A stretch of 64,000 nt of DNA from Ciona savignyi (GCA_000149265.1 CH002017.1:203979-267978), one strand, 5' to 3'. Counted from the stretch's first letter, positions 1 through 14,270 are shown. Numbers and translations are program-made. The notes: generated by a model not told the origin, from the letters alone.

Positions 1-165
1 CCTTCAGTTTCCATGTAAACTATCACCAGGGTAGTTAATTAACTGTCCTTTATGGGAAAACAGATTCAAACATTTCAGAAACAAAAACAATACATAAGTA
101 AGCTGCCATGTAACAAATAACTACACGAACCACCAATGACCCTAAGCAACTACTCTTTACCCCAG

Positions 166-3100
166 ACAATCGGATGGAAGATTTCGTTTACCTGAAGCTT
201 GACCGTAAACCACCGGATCGAATTAACAACACTGAGCAACTCGGGTTAACGATGATTGAAGCCGGGAATGACTTTGGACCTGGAACTTCATACGGTAGTG
301 TCACTTGTGACTTGTGTGATATTGGCATTGATGTTCACATTTTGTGACTTGACATTCTGTGGAAAATGTTTAATTCCAGCACAGGCATACCTGTAAAAAT
401 ATGCCAGTAAAACAATTAAAACTTTGCCGAAAATATGCAAGTCATATTATGTCTAATTTACAGCTTATTATTGCAACATCCCATAAGTTTAAGTAAAACA
501 AAACATGATTTTTATTTTAAAAAAGGGTGCTATTAACCCTAGTTACTTGAGCTCCTCATTTTGTATGTCTTATGTTGATTTTCAAGCATAACATTGTTTT
601 CAAACATTTTTCCTGTAACAAAAGGAGAATCACTCCTTAACAGAGACACATTTTTGTTTGTTTAGTCTAATGTCATGTTTGGTTCTTACCTTTAAAAAGG
701 TTTATGTATTATAGCACGATATTGCTCAACATATGCCCATATATAAATAATTCAGTTGCATACAAATTTGAATATACAGTATAAATTATACACACAATAC
801 ATACCGTTTCTGGAATATACTATTAGCTTTGGTTTCACCTCACCTAGTAGAATCATTAAAAACATGAATGTTTTTTAAAAATATAGTTTATAATAATTGA
901 CCATTCAAAATTCAGTTTGCAAAAGTGATTACAGCACAATTGTCCTGTGACAATTGTGTTGTAATAATTAAGTGTGCCAGAAATTATCCATCATCGACTG
1001 GCCATCTATCAGCAATATTGGATATGAATAATTAATCCATGATAACGCTGTAATGGATATCATGGCAATCATCTGCTTATTGTGAAGTCTTACATTTTAA
1101 AACACCTGTTGATACTTTCAAATGAAACTGTGGATATGTGTTTAATAAATAGCTACAATATCATTACTCTTTTGCAAAGTTGTATATTGGTCATTCATGG
1201 CCCACAATATTGGTTTCAAGTTATTTGTTGCAGCTGTTTCCTACTTTTGAACAAACAGTACAGCTGTTTTAACAGTAATCAGGTAGCAATCCTATTTAAT
1301 TGCGGCCAATTTCAATATCTTGGCTTACTTTTCCAAAAATTTGTATACAGGGCAGAAGCCACATATTCCTTCCAACTTACTATTGTGTATTAAAATACTT
1401 ATATACCATTGGAATGTAATATCTAAATCATATCAAAATAGCTTGTGGAATTCATACAGCTATTAAGTAACACATGTACTGATTTTAAGTAACATAATTT
1501 TTATAATTTTTAGAACATTATTTTTGTTAAAATATTTTACAATAAATTTTTTTTAGAATGTCTTTTTTCTCAGGAAGTGCGCTTGCAAAATGTGGTGAAA
1601 CTCAAATGAAACTCGGTCAATCAGAGCAAACCTTTATCCAGACTACCCTGCATAATTACCTACAACCCCTTTCCAACTTCCTGGAGGGGGATTGTAAAAC
1701 TATTCAGAAGGAAAGGAAAACTTTAGAGAAAAAGAGGCTCGATTTGGACGCTTCGAAAGCTAAAGTTCGGCGAGCCAAGTCTCTTGAAGCAAGGCAAACG
1801 GTTGGTCATATTTTTTTAGTTTTTGGTTTATCTTTAATGCCAGTGTAAATCGTTATCTTAATGGCTGATTCATGAATGGCGTTGTCATTTGTTTGTAGAT
1901 AGTTTGTCCGACCTGTTAGATCAGTGGCCAACACATGCCACAAATCAAACTCAGCAAAACATTTTTAATTAATTAAGTAGGAATTATCAATCCAGATGTA
2001 TGCAACAAGCAAAATGACAGTGATTATAGAATGACAGTTTAAACAAAAACAAAATACATTTAAATATTGAATTAAACTAGTACAGCCATTAGGTCTACTT
2101 GCTAAGAGGAAAATATACATTTAAAAAAGTATAGTTTTTGCTGATATATTAATGTAAACCTACATTTAAAAAATTTAGTTATAGAATATACGCTCAAACT
2201 ATCGTCTGTGTTGTTATGGTACACACATAGCTATTTTTAAGATTACATTTTCACTCCATAGACAATATTTCCTAATATATGGTTGAGAATCACGTACTCC
2301 TACTTGACCTTTACAATGGATCCTAGGAACAGTACGAAAGTTGATTATTAAGTGTTGAAATAACAGGGTTGTGCTGTGTGGTTTTACACTCAACTGACAA
2401 TTTTATATATCACGAGTATGGTGTATGGCTGTGTTGATGAAAAATCATTTTCTTTGCTTTTTTAATAAAACCAATAAAGCCAATACAACTAAAACATGTG
2501 ATGTGATCACTGAAGTGTATTGCTTTTTTATTGGCTGTTTTGCTTTTATTAGGCCTATGTCATGTTTTCCCATATGTTGTGTGCACATATGACATTTTGG
2601 TTAACAGAATCTGCAATATACATTTAAGAATATGTAATATACAACAACACAGTATCATGATGGTGGTAACCGAAAGGACAAGGACCGTCTAAAATCTATA
2701 TTATAGTTATACCTCAAAGTTATGTTATAATTATACCAAGATTTAATCAATATAAAACTACTTCCAATCAGAACATTAAATACAAAGTCACAAACAAAAT
2801 TTGTATTTCCTCATTGAGTCATTCTGGAATTTAACTCGATTCTATTATACCTATCAATTGAAAATCTTATTATGTTCCGATTTTAACAAAAGAACGAAAA
2901 AGTAATTCTATCTATCGACCGTCTTTTTGTTCCAATGTATTTAAATTAGGTTTTATCCAAATTGTAAAGTCCAAGTTAATCTTTTGTTTCCATTCTGTTA
3001 GTCATTTCATATTTGAATTATTTTTTATTATGGAATGGAGACATTCCCAAACAAGATTCCATTACTAGTAGGTCAGACTTTTAAGTTAACGGTACTTAAA

Positions 3101-6100
3101 TATTTTTGGAATAAATATTTCCATTCTTCCACAGTCGGAGAGTGAACTACGGATAACGCAAACTGACTTCGATCGACAGCAGGAGATAACTAGACTTCTA
3201 CTGGAGGGAGTCAGCAGCACACAGGTTCGCTTTGCCTGAATACTTTTCCCGTATAGTTAAGTACTTTTCTTTAGTAAGGTATAATGATGCTTTAATGCAT
3301 GCAGGAAATATCTGTAACATCTTGACAGTATTCTTCAGATATCTGACTAGACTGTTGACAGAGATAGATGAGTGATCATCAATGTCATAATCACTAACTA
3401 GGCAATGCAAATGTAAAACATGGCTTTTTTATAAAAATTAGCTGTAAAACATCCACATGTTACAAAACTGTTACAAATGCAGAATAAATAAACAAAACAT
3501 TTGCAATCAACAATGAAGGACAGGAAAGCTGAATTAGGAATTAGTGAAAAGAATTGATTATATTTGCTCTTTGTATTCCAGTGCAGAAATTGATTTTTTT
3601 CATGTATGTTTTATGGTTGGGATTAAACGGACAACATTAAAAGGAGGGAAAGGGTGAAATTTCTCAATTTGAGAATGTAAACAATCTCGGATGCTGATAA
3701 TAACACTTCTTAATCACAGAACAAACTATAATTTTCACTTCAAGCCCGAACAGTAAATGGCCTTATCTTCATTTTAGTGTGAAGTGTCCCTTTCTTTTAT
3801 TACCTTCCTGTTTAAATCTTTAATAATGCCCTCTGTTTTGGATTTAATGATGTTTACACAGAATTTTAGGTATATGTATATAATTCGAGTTAAAAACAAA
3901 GTTTGTAGCCTTTGCTCTGTAATTAAATCTAAAATTCTTTTGTTTGTTTTTAATGCTATGCATATGTATTAAAATTAAATCAAACATTATATTAATACTC
4001 ATTTATAATGATTGAATTTCACACCAACAAGTGTAGTTTACGCCAGTATGTGTTTTTTTGTTAGATTCAGAGCAAAACCAGTGAAGCAAAGGTAACAATG
4101 GGTTACTAATAGTCCTACATTTTAGGAAATCAGTTATGCTGTCAGAGAAGTGTTGGTTTCACATTAAATGACTGATAATGTATTTAATCAAATATAGCAG
4201 CGATACGTTTTGTGAGCCTTATAAATTCCTTGGATGTGTTGATTTCCGGTTGGTGTATTTCTTAACACCTATTTTGTCGTTTAAACCGAGTCGGCTCTGC
4301 CTTTTAAATCAATGAATCATCCCGGACCATCTGTGATTCTGTGGCGTGCATGTCTGTGTCATGCATATTTAAATACTCTTACCACAATCGCATTTTTGAT
4401 TGATCTTAAGTGTTTTTAAATCCCTCTTAAAGTGAGTCACTGCGCATCGCCCTGCTGTGTGTGCTTATCGTGATAGACAAGGGATTTGTGCTTCGTGGAT
4501 AGAGCAACATATTAGAAAATTCATAATAGAAAGGTGTCAACAGTAATACGATTGATGTCTTTTGAGGCGTTGCAGAAACTCTTCTCCGTTTTTACTCAAC
4601 GTCATGTTCCAAGTTTGACTTGTGCTTTAAGATTCATGTACGGTGAAGGAAACCTTAATGAAATGAATTCTATTACTGGCTATTCATCACATTTCTAGTG
4701 TGAATTTGTTTAATATAAATGCAATACGCCCCAATTTGACCCTGTGATTTTTATACAAAACCAAAACAACTTTGCTTTTGTTACATTTTCACTTGGACAC
4801 AAAATATAAAAATCACTTATAAAGTTGAAGAAGAAATATATAACAAGGAATAATAAAAGGTTTTCTAATTGTCTGTGTTTTAAGTGACGTCCGCTTACTA
4901 ATGCATAGGACAGACTGTTCGTCTCATTGGCATCGGGTAATTGGTGGTAGGAAGAATTACTACCTTTTTTAAAGGTTACAGCTTGTGGTTCGGATTTTCC
5001 ATTTCAAAAACAGTTGTTCAAAGAATTGTAGTGAATTTTCTTACAGTGAAAATGGAACACCTTGTGTCTGTGAATCTAATTTTGTACAATTAGTAAATGT
5101 TTATTAAAAAAACAGAAGAGTGATAATGTTCTTTGACTAAATGTATGCCTCGGCTAAAAAATAGTTATCTTTGCATCAAGATTTATGAATACATTCATAG
5201 GACTTTTTAAAGCTTATTAGTGAAAAAAACAATCCCATTCTGCAATGCAGCATTTGTTAATTGTCATTGTAATTTAATTACTTTCCAAAAAAAAAACATT
5301 TCTAACACCACCAAGCCTAGCTTATACTGGTTATTTGTGCAGTCCTAGACACCCAATAGCAGCCTTGAAAATGAAATATCATTAGGCAAACTTGCCAATT
5401 ACTGTATTTACTTGCCGATAGGTCGCGCCACCATATAGGTCGCACTATCGGTTTGTGTTAAAATAGTTTAATTTAGAGTTGACTCGCACATAAGTCGCAT
5501 TGAAAATCTAAGGATTTAAAAGGCCCTTTCCCTAGATTTTTTGCATAGATAACTTTCTATTTTTTTGTAGGGCTTAATATAATTAAAATATATAGTATAA
5601 TCAAAATATTGACACCTGTGAGCGAAAATAAGTGCATGTATGCAAGCGCAGATCAGCACCTATATTATTTTCAAAAATATAGAGAAAAAAATATAAACCC
5701 TATTTGCGTGTATATTCGGTAGCCCATAACATAATTTTTGTTTGAGAAGCTGATTGATAAAGGAATTAAGTTATTTGTGCAAATCTGTTCGTACTAGTTT
5801 GTTTGTACTGGTTTTCGTTCATTAGAATCAGTTCTACCGAATGATCAATCAGAACAGCCATGCATATTTTCATCTATTTCTAATTAGTTTACAAAATGTC
5901 ACAGTATGTAATTGCTGATAGAGTAGTAATAGTGTATTGTGTAATTTGGGGTGTTCGTTAAATACTGATGTGCCGTATGTGTTTGTTGTATTTTATTTAC
6001 AATTCAGACATCATTTCGGACGCTGAGAATGTCACCGTTTTAAGAACTTTTTTTTTCTTTTTGAGTATTTGCATACTGCAACAAGTAACTTTAAAATGTA

Positions 6101-6808
6101 GCATTATTATGTTTTTTTTAGATATATTGTGCTCATGTCAACTGCATTGTTCTCTATATAACTAATTGGTTATTATATTTCCAGGCCCATCATTCTCGAA
6201 GTTTAAATGAATTTGTCGATGCGCAGACTGAATATTTTGCCAAGTGCTACCAACATATGAAAGATCTACAAGCCCAATTAAGGTAAACCCCCAATTAAGT
6301 TAGGTCAGGAGTAGCAGGGACTCCAGGTGGTGCAAATTACACCATTTTTTTGTAAAAAAATTTTTTTTGTCTGATCTAAGTTTAATTCTAATGCTTTTAG
6401 AAGTGACAACCTTACCAACGTGCTTATGCAAACATGTTGTGGAACAATGCTTTTGCTCCATTTAACAAAACAACAAGTTCATTCTTATCCTCCTGTTCAA
6501 AACACCTTTTATTTTATTGTGTTAAACCATGGTGTAATTTTGCACAATGAGACATTTTTCGGTTTACTGAGAACACAAAGATATTGATTTTTACAAGTCA
6601 ATTATATCTATTCATACTAGTCATTATGAATATTGGTTATTGGTCAACCGTAGTCATCATCTAACCTCGACGACCAAACTAGTTTCAATCTGATTTTGAA
6701 CCGACAGCCCTTTCAGCTGACGACACAGCGCATTACAGTTGAAACAGACTGGATGTAATTTAAATTTTAACCATACTTGTCTGTGTATATATATCATTCT
6801 CTATATAT

Positions 6809-6847
<39 letters not shown>

Positions 6848-7047
6848 CATATATCATTCTCAGGACCAGTGAGCCCTCCCCCTCGCTTAATTTGTTCAAC
6901 CGATCGAACTCGAGCAAAGCAGCCGTACAAGTGGGAAGCATCGCGCAGAGTAATGATTACACTCCTCTGTCACAAAGCAAGCAAGCCAGGGTGTTGTACG
7001 ATTACGACGCTACGGATTCTACCGAGTTGTCTTTGCTCGCGGATGAG
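166..7047 (+). CDS. SH3GLB1: Endophilin-B (BAR + SH3 domain protein), partial at both ends
   Basis: Exons read: 166-294, 1574-1800, 3135-3224, 6185-6282 and 6864-7047. All have AG/GT borders and compatible phases, giving about 242 residues. The translation follows endophilin-B closely. Exon 1 here holds the BAR segment with EAGNDFGPGTSYG; the next holds KCGETQ and the long helix ending KRLDLDASKAK. The third holds ELRITQTDFDRQQEITRLLLEG, and the fourth completes the BAR domain (FVDAQTEYFAKCYQHM). The last begins with a Ser/Asn-rich linker, then the SH3 start ARVLYDYDATDSTELSLLADE. Endophilin-B binds and curves membranes of mitochondria, Golgi and autophagosomes. The N-terminal amphipathic helix lies left of the window. 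The second half of the SH3 domain (the usual DWLMGE...YLELL part) was not found downstream, and read-through after 7047 is not SH3-like. Vertebrates have SH3GLB1 and SH3GLB2; I cannot say which this matches better. Confidence 0.9.
1801..6184. other. Introns of the endophilin-B gene
   Basis: Two large introns (1801-3134 and 3225-6184) around the 90-bp exon. They are AT-rich, with no coding signal that I can support. 5395-5520 holds a dispersed-repeat remnant (separate entry). Confidence 0.6.
5395..5520. repeat. Degenerate DNA-transposon-like repeat
   Basis: The motif ATAGGTCGCRC recurs at about 5420 and 5435, and ATAAGTCGCA at about 5491, the usual look of short non-autonomous transposon copies. 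No clear terminal inverted repeats or target duplication were found, so the class is open. Confidence 0.3.
6811..6852. repeat. (AT)n microsatellite just before the SH3 exon
   Basis: Mostly uninterrupted TA dinucleotides ending about 12 bases before the acceptor of the 6864 exon. Its length could affect acceptor use or assembly here. Confidence 0.9.
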
Positions 7048-7330
7048 GTTAGACCGCCGTCTCTGTGTATTAGACACAGTCTAGCAATATATATATTTAA
7101 ATCTATCATAGGTGGGATTAAAAACCTCAAAGAGTTTAACTGGTAAGGATGGATCCTTTTGTTTATGTCACGATTTGTAAAAACCAAGCATTTTTATTTT
7201 GTAAGCCGGGGTTTTCTTGTCTTCCTACTTAAGAGCATAATAAATAATGGACCAACCATTTGTCATGTTTGGTTTGCTTTATTAATAGCATTTTCAGAAA
7301 TTTAGTGTTACAGCTTGCTTGTTGACTTAA

Positions 7331-7580
7331 TAGGATGGAATATTTCTCCTTGTAGGTTGGATAATATTGGCAATATAACACTAGGTTTTCACATAAGATC
7401 GTGCCCACAGTCTGGCCGCAGATGCTCTATGTTATACATGTTGGTGACAATGCTCGTTAATCCACTAGGTTCTAACTATGTCTCCTGATTGCCCTATTCA
7501 AGACACAATCGACTAGACAGCAACCGGTTTTAATCCTAACACCTTTGGTTGTTTGACCAAATATGCTAACCAGCGGGATG
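7331..7580 (-). mobile_element. SINE family A, old divergent copy
   Basis: Reverse-strand match to the family A consensus visible from better copies at 10363 and 54289: the tail-side block, TTAATCCACTAGGTTCTA, the ACACAATCGACTAG block and the tRNA-like head. Heavily mutated. Confidence 0.45.
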
Positions 7581-9764
7581 CCGATAGACCAGTTATATAC
7601 TCAAAACAGACATGGGTAACATAAGGCCTACCGGCCAAGTCCGTAACGTAAGGGGTATTTTGACCGGCCCGCAAAATGTATCTAACCATACCCTGTAATT
7701 AAAATACGAAATACTAATTATCTAATAATCCGGCCCACCAATGATTTGATTTTCCTACATCTGGCCCGCCGACTAGAGAAGTTGCCCACCCATGCGGTAT
7801 AAGCTCCATATAAACCTGACTGTGCGCACAAAATCTCAACAACCATTATCCGCAGATAATAATTGTTCATGGAGCACCAGGGCTCAGCAAGGATTGGATG
7901 ATCGGACAGAGAGGAACCACGAAAGGGAAAGTCCCGGTCTCCTATATTTGTTTGCTTGATTGAATAGCAATAGAATAAAGATCTGCGCATAACGGCAGCG
8001 GTTATGGGTATCGGTGATGTAATGCAGTTTGTTTCAATTCCAAATTTAGTTGTTTTTTTTCACAAAGTGAAAATGTTTTCTGTTTAAAAGAAAACTTTAT
8101 AAGAAAATGATTGCTGTTTTCTGAAACAAATTTTTATGAAAACATAACTTGCCATATTTTTGAAAGTTCCAAAACATTTAAAAGTGAGTCTCCCTTCTGT
8201 GCTGTCCATTTCAGCATGGAGTTCCCACCCCCTCATTTCATCTTTTCGTGTCGTCCAGTCCCACTGTGACATCTTATCACTATTCCATCAAAACTCGTAG
8301 CGCTCCCTTCACGCGGCAAAATGTTGCGGATGATTTCTTTTCTATCTCCAAATATCCACAACTGTCTGTTTTTTCGTTTTTTCCCCGTATTGTTTTTTGT
8401 TTCGTTTGTGAACAAGAATTAAAAAACCTTTTTTTCCCGTATTTTTCCATAGAAATCCAAACCGTATGAACACATTATACCCACCACCTTTTGTGAATTT
8501 CCTCCATTAATATCGATGTAGTGGTTATTAGTAATATCGCTGGTAATCATGCTTCTGCCATTGCTTTGCCCCTTCCCGTGTTAACTTCAACTTCATAATT
8601 TCGCTTCATAATTTTCCACTGCCCTAATGTTAAATCTCAACACCGGACGCTCCCATTTAAAACGTTAAATCAAATTATGTGGATAATGTAGTAACTCAGT
8701 TGGACCGTTTTTGGAAAAATTTCAATTAAGTTTGCTTCACTGATTAATTATACAATGGCCAAATTGTCACTGGGGTAATTATCTGTCCGTATTTTTGCTG
8801 GCTAATTAACTTCCGTGGTCTATTAGTAATTGTTTAGCGGGTGATTATCTTACCATATAAACAAATGTTGAAGATGCCAATTGCCCACCGACGTATTTTT
8901 GTTCCACTGCTTTACACGTATGCTTACCAGCGTGGCAGGTAGTTCGATCAAATCATTTGCATGCGCGTTAGCAGCAACCAATTACTGCGTGTATTACTAT
9001 TGCCAGGTTGCCATTGATTAGCATAGGCCATGACTTAGCCGTAATGTTTAGTGTCGCGTCAAATATATGTAAAATTACGATTTCTGCAGTTCTTGTTTTA
9101 TTTGTGTGTGCGAGCAACTACCATTAGCTAGTGAGCCGTCTTGATAGGGATGATATAGATTAGAATCCGTGTTTTTCCTTCTCGGGTTCATTAAATTACC
9201 CTATTCATCGTCCGAATGGGCAGCTTAATAGCCCATTCTATAGTCTTGTTGATATTTGCAACGACCTTTAATGAACAGAAATCACGAGAAAAATTCCCGC
9301 AATCGGAAAAATATTTAAACCCCACAAAAAATGGTGACCAGTCTCATTTACGCTTTATTTAAAATAAAACAAAATGTTTAATTATGTTAAATCTTCTATT
9401 AGCTATTGTGGTTTCGATCTAGAGTGGTAACTTTAAGGTAATTTACGCAAGGGAAATTCCCGACTTACCCAAAAATATAAGTATGACGCCATTTGGCGAA
9501 TTTTCGGCGCCAATTATTCTTTAACAGCTGATATTTGAGGACTGGTAAGTATTATTTAAATAAAATTAAGTTTAAAGTTATATTAATATGGACTGAAAAA
9601 AGTACAAACGCAGCGTAGGCCTACATACGCCAAGTTACCACGGTAAATCCCTTAAATTAAAATATATAAATATGTGGTAGCAATACACTATTACCGAATA
9701 TATAAAAGAGCTAAACATTTAAAACCAACACAAAGCGATAGTGAATTTTTCTGAACAAATAACG

Positions 9765-9960
9765 TTTTAGGATATCCCATACTCACTATATGCACCATTT
9801 TCCGGGAAACCCCCTCTAACACTAAACCGCACTCAAACCAGTGATCAATCTGCTTTAAAGCCCCATAATAACAGAATTAAAATAACCTGGTAGGTTAAAC
9901 GTTTTAGAGGTGTAAGCTGATAAATTATAGCTACACAGTGGCAAATTTGGGGTAAATCAC
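9765..9960. repeat. Dispersed repeat D, first copy
   Basis: The block around AACCCCCTCTAACACTAAACCGCACTC is similar to 32570-32640 (AACCCCTCTATCACTAAAACGTACTC). Both are followed by a block with GGCAAATT and GTAAATCA. The type of element is not clear. Confidence 0.45.
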
Positions 9961-10159
9961 GCCAATGAAACTCCTGATGAGCCCGAGAATATCATCGTTA
10001 TACAAACGACCATTGGTTCTCTGCATTTTAGCCAGTTTGTGGTCGAATTTTTTTTTCGATGACGTAGAACTGAAAAGGACCATTCCATTCAATTATTTTT
10101 ATATTATAAAATTAAACCAAAAATACATTTAAATATCCCAGTTTATCCTAAAAAGCCCG

Positions 10160-10355
10160 AAAAAATATAATCGGGAACCCATTAGTTTCTGTTTGCAGAA
10201 ACAAACGTTATACAATTTGTATAAGATATATCAAAAGCGTTGTTAGACAACAAACAGCCTGTTTGTTTCACTTAGAAATATAGATATCAAGTATCGAAGT
10301 ATGGATGGGTAACTTGGGAACACATTATTTTCTGTTTTGCAGAAATAAACGTACG
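10160..10355. repeat. Repeat D pieces, two adjacent partial copies
   Basis: GGGAACCCATTAGTTTCTG with the following CAGAAACAAACGTTATAC block at about 10171-10225 recurs at about 10316-10358 (GGGAACACATTATTTTCTG) and again at 32725-32790. This suggests a dispersed element or a local duplication. Confidence 0.4.
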
Positions 10356-10362
10356 CTTTGTA

Positions 10363-10640
10363 GGATGGGATAGGATATTCATGTTAATCCCCGTGAATGG
10401 GAAAACCAAGGGGTTAACACACGGGCAATCGTCAGATCACCTCGCGCCCACCGTCCGGTTACCGGAGCTATTGCATTGTGTATAATAGACAGGCTCCTTC
10501 AATTTGGTGGAACCCATTTATCCGCTGGGTGTAGCCAATGTCGGTAAAGTGCCTTACCCGAGGACACAACCGACTAGCTAGCGACCAGTTTCGCACCTGC
10601 AACCTTTCGATTGCACTTAACCGCCAGACTAACCGGCCAG
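10363..10640 (-). mobile_element. SINE family A, near full-length
   Basis: On the reverse strand it runs from a tRNA-like head (CTGGCCGGTTAGTCTGGCGG), through the TCGGTTGTGTCCTCGGG block and a central CTCCGGTAACCGGAC block, to the TCCCATTCACGGGG end and a TATCC-type tail. Same order as copies at 39961, 51137 and 54289. Confidence 0.8.
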
Positions 10641-11892
10641 ACTTTTGTACGACTTATACCACGAATAATTAGATAACCATAGGGAACCCGTCGTTTATGC
10701 ACGTAGAAACACATATCGTAAAATCAAAATGGGTTTAAAAATAGTGATTTAAACACGTGTTTGACACTCTTTAATTTCTAGCTCATTTATCTAGTTGATT
10801 CTGCCGTTATGTAACTTCCCCGACATAACATTTAGTAGGAAGTGACCGAGACGCTATTAGAATTAAACTGTCTGAATATATGTAGTTTATTTCGGTAGGT
10901 CACTGTGTATGGCAGCAGAGAATGCACAATAAATGGCTGTCTCTGTATATACAATGCCTGTTTATATATGATAAACCACAACCACATGCGTAAGTTTCGT
11001 GTTAAAATAGTAGCAAAATTTCGTAGCATTCAACTACACAAAACTAATAGAAGGACATTGTTCTTTGACGACTACTCGGTTTAAATCTCTGAGCTATAAT
11101 TAACATCCTTGGACAAAAAGTGCCATCAAACCGACATAATACATTTTTATCTTTGTACGATTTGTAAGTTTATCCTTATGAACTTGAACATTATTTTAAA
11201 AATTACTAAATTAAAAAACGAGGACATGTGGTCTATTTTAACTGTCTTCGAAGAAAGATAAAAAATAACTATCTTAAGTATCCTAATTTTAACTTTTTAA
11301 GCTCTCGCACTTTACACCGATTTTAAGGAACAGTTTTAAATATATACATATAGGGAAAATACTCGGTGGCTGTTGTTGTTTATTTATCTATACCAATTTT
11401 AAAATGGTCAGTATAGAGAAATGGATTTATTACAGACAATTAGCCTAAACATTACAACATACTGAATTAGCTCCGTGGGCGGGAGGCAATCTGACGATTG
11501 GCGGTGTGATAACGCCCCATTTCCCATTTGCGGGGATAAAATTTGAACATTCTCTTCTAAATGATGATTCACGTAGGGAAACCGTTTTTATCAATTAAGA
11601 ATAAATGATTTTAAATGACGCTTACGAAACGTAACATGTGATTGTGAACGAAAAGGGTGAAGGAGGCTTGACTAACTTATAGGGATACAGAGTTAAATTG
11701 TTTTAAAGTTAATTCCAGTTTTAAACTGCGATGTGCAGTTTTCTTTTTTTTTTATTATATCATAGTTTACATTTTCCGCTGTTTATTCCCGTGACATTAT
11801 TAAAAAAAAAAACTATCCCTATAACACAATATTACTGTATAACAGCGATGTTAGTAAAGTAAGGTGTTTTTTTTATCAAGCTTAGTTTAGAA

Positions 11893-11990
11893 CTCGTGAT
11901 GGGCTCGTTACCAGAGCCGTTTTTTGTATAACAGTCGGAGTATGTATCGGTCGTGTTAACCATTCGGCCACACAACCGGGCAGCAATTGC
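11893..11990 (-). mobile_element. tRNA-like SINE family B
   Basis: The reverse strand contains TGTGTGGCCGAATGGTTAAC (box A-like) about 70 bases before a weak box B-like stretch, matching the units at 30232-30780. No tRNA fold or CCA-side stem was seen, so it is not a tRNA gene. Confidence 0.6.
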
Positions 11991-12002
11991 GAATAGTCAT
12001 AG

Positions 12003-12345
12003 TGGCTCAGTCAGTATAGCGTTCGGTGTGAATTGATTGCGTATAACCAATTAAGCCTTAAGGTTTTGATACGCGGCAGGATGTGACGAGTGGTACCCTT
12101 TCTTAGTCACTGTTTTTAAACGATTGTTTTGCTGAGTAACAATGGTGGTAATTCCCCACTGTTTGTTTGGTTGAAAGCAGCATGTGCTAGGCTGCGGGCC
12201 GGTGTTCTCGTTAAGCTGTAAAGTTTTGTAATCGTGGAGCAGTGTTTTGTAAAATAAAGGTGTTGATTGTGTATCTGCTAGCTGTTTTGTTTGAAAAAGT
12301 TGCCGATGTACAAAGGGGTATGGGATCAAAAATTTTCAGCAAATT
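12003..12345 (+). mobile_element. SINE-like family C
   Basis: It starts with a tRNA-like GTGGCTCAGTCAGTATAGCG, followed by GCGTATAACCAATTAAG, a CGCGGCAGGATGTGACGAGTGG block and a 3' part with ATCTGCTAGCTGTTTTGTT. The reverse complement of 22600-22820 repeats these blocks in the same order, which identifies a dispersed family. Confidence 0.6.
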
Positions 12346-14052
12346 TTAGAAGGTTTTGAGTTTAGGTTGCAAACCCAAGCTTCAATTTTAAATTGTGAAA
12401 AAAACTAAGACTTCCTATGTCATGATTTTGAGTGACACCCGTTTTTGTGAGGTCAGTTTGCATTGAAGTGATATGGAAAATAATTAGTTAAACGACTCCT
12501 AAAGTTTAGGTCGTTGCTTTGAATACCGCGCGTGACACGTTTTCCCACAATCTTTATAACACAATATATAACCTTAATCAAACCAGAAAGTTAATAAGGT
12601 ATGTCCCACACAGTCGCTTACCTCTCTGTTTGATATTAAGCAACGCTTTGTAAATCACAATTCCGTAAACATATATGTTATTAATCACACGCTGCCAGTC
12701 TCGTGTATAATCGCGTTTGATAGGGATTTCCGTCTAAAGTTAAGTTTTTACCGGGGATTTTCCATTTAAAACGACGGCGTTGCCAAAAAGCGGCAAATAC
12801 ATTTAAATGGAACAGTTTGTCTTTTCGCGATTTGTCTATCTTTTCTCTCTTATTTTCGAGCGCTCCTTCAGATATTATTGCATACATAACACAAAGTGAT
12901 TTATTATAATACAATTAATGTTTGGTTTATGCAAATTTAATTCCGCTTTATTTGTCATTTTTGTTTATATTTTCAACATAACCGTCTAAACATGAACCTT
13001 TTGTGCATATCTTTTTACGTGCTGCGTGCTGTTTTCATTAAAACAACATATATATTTAGTTCACTTATCGAACTCGTGCGTGGGCAAACCTTCTGTATGC
13101 AACGGAAGGATGTTAAAATTAATACTGGATTATTTTAAAGTTGGCACAAACTAGCGTGCTAGACATGTGTGCAATTAATCACGATTTATGCCGCAGAATG
13201 TCCACGTTTGGTAGTGTCTAGTCATAATTTGCAAAGTAGTTTGCTGAGTAACCAAAAGGGGATCCACCAATCTTGATGCGGCTGTAATCAGCATATGCTA
13301 TTAACTTATTCTGTGTATTTTAGTTATAGCTGGTGTATACCAGTTGACACAGACTAGCTCATTAGTAAGGTCTATTGAGATGACAATAACACACTGGTTG
13401 ATTTGCCTCAAGAAATTCCCAGTGTAATTTTTTATTAATATTTTCTGTTAGTGTTTGTTGCCATTTTTTCCATAGCTTCTCTAAATGTGTACATTTTCAA
13501 GGGCAGTGTAAAGACTTTTCTCAGCATGCCTCGTCTTTATTGCATTCGGTTGTTGCCCAATATAAAATTTGCAAGCGGGAAATTCACACACAGCGGAATA
13601 AATTAATTAGATATACCCCAGAATCGTTGAAAAGCATGGTATCAGAGCCTACACGTTAAAAAGGTATTTAGGCTGATAAGAAGATTAATCAAAGGGATAC
13701 AAAATGCGGCAATGTTGCTTAATACAGTTTACCGGCCTTATTACGCACACATCGTGTGACCTCACCACATTGTCCATGGCGCAATGAAAAGCATGACGCA
13801 CCTGATTACGCAGTAACAAGGCCCTTCTGACACGGAACTTATTTTGCCAATGGGTAATCCTTCAACAAATAAGAAGTACTTTACCGTTAAAAAAGCACCG
13901 ATTTCGATCGCAAAATAGTTTATTCAACTAAAAAATACCCGTAAAGGAGTTTTGTCGACTTTAAATTACTATTCCCGTCCAAGAAAGTGGGGACGCAAAT
14001 AACCCATTTTATGTTTACTTTTCTGATACGAATATCCTCCTACAATATCAAA

Positions 14053-14270
14053 TTCTGATCGCAGTGATCTCTGCCCACGCCGATTTACGTAACAAGATAA
14101 ATCTATAAATAGCACAGATTACCACGTTATAAATAAACGCCTCAACCAAATATCCAACTTAATTATGTAATAATCTGACCACAATGGTGTTTGCCAACGC
14201 CAAACAACGTGGTAAGATACATCTATAAATAGCACAAACGGCCACGCTATTAAATAGACTGCCTTGCCAA
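14053..14270. repeat. 120-bp tandem repeat with ATCTATAAATAGCACA in each unit
   Basis: Two units, starting near 14053 and 14173. Both hold TCTGAYC, GCCNACGCC, a YAAGATAMATCTATAAATAGCACA core (14101 and 14221, exactly 120 apart) and CCACG(C/T)TAT. The units have diverged, but the spacing is strict. Confidence 0.75.

Noticed and set aside
12051..12329. 92-codon minus-strand frame
   Set aside because: Covers SINE-like family C; no protein features.
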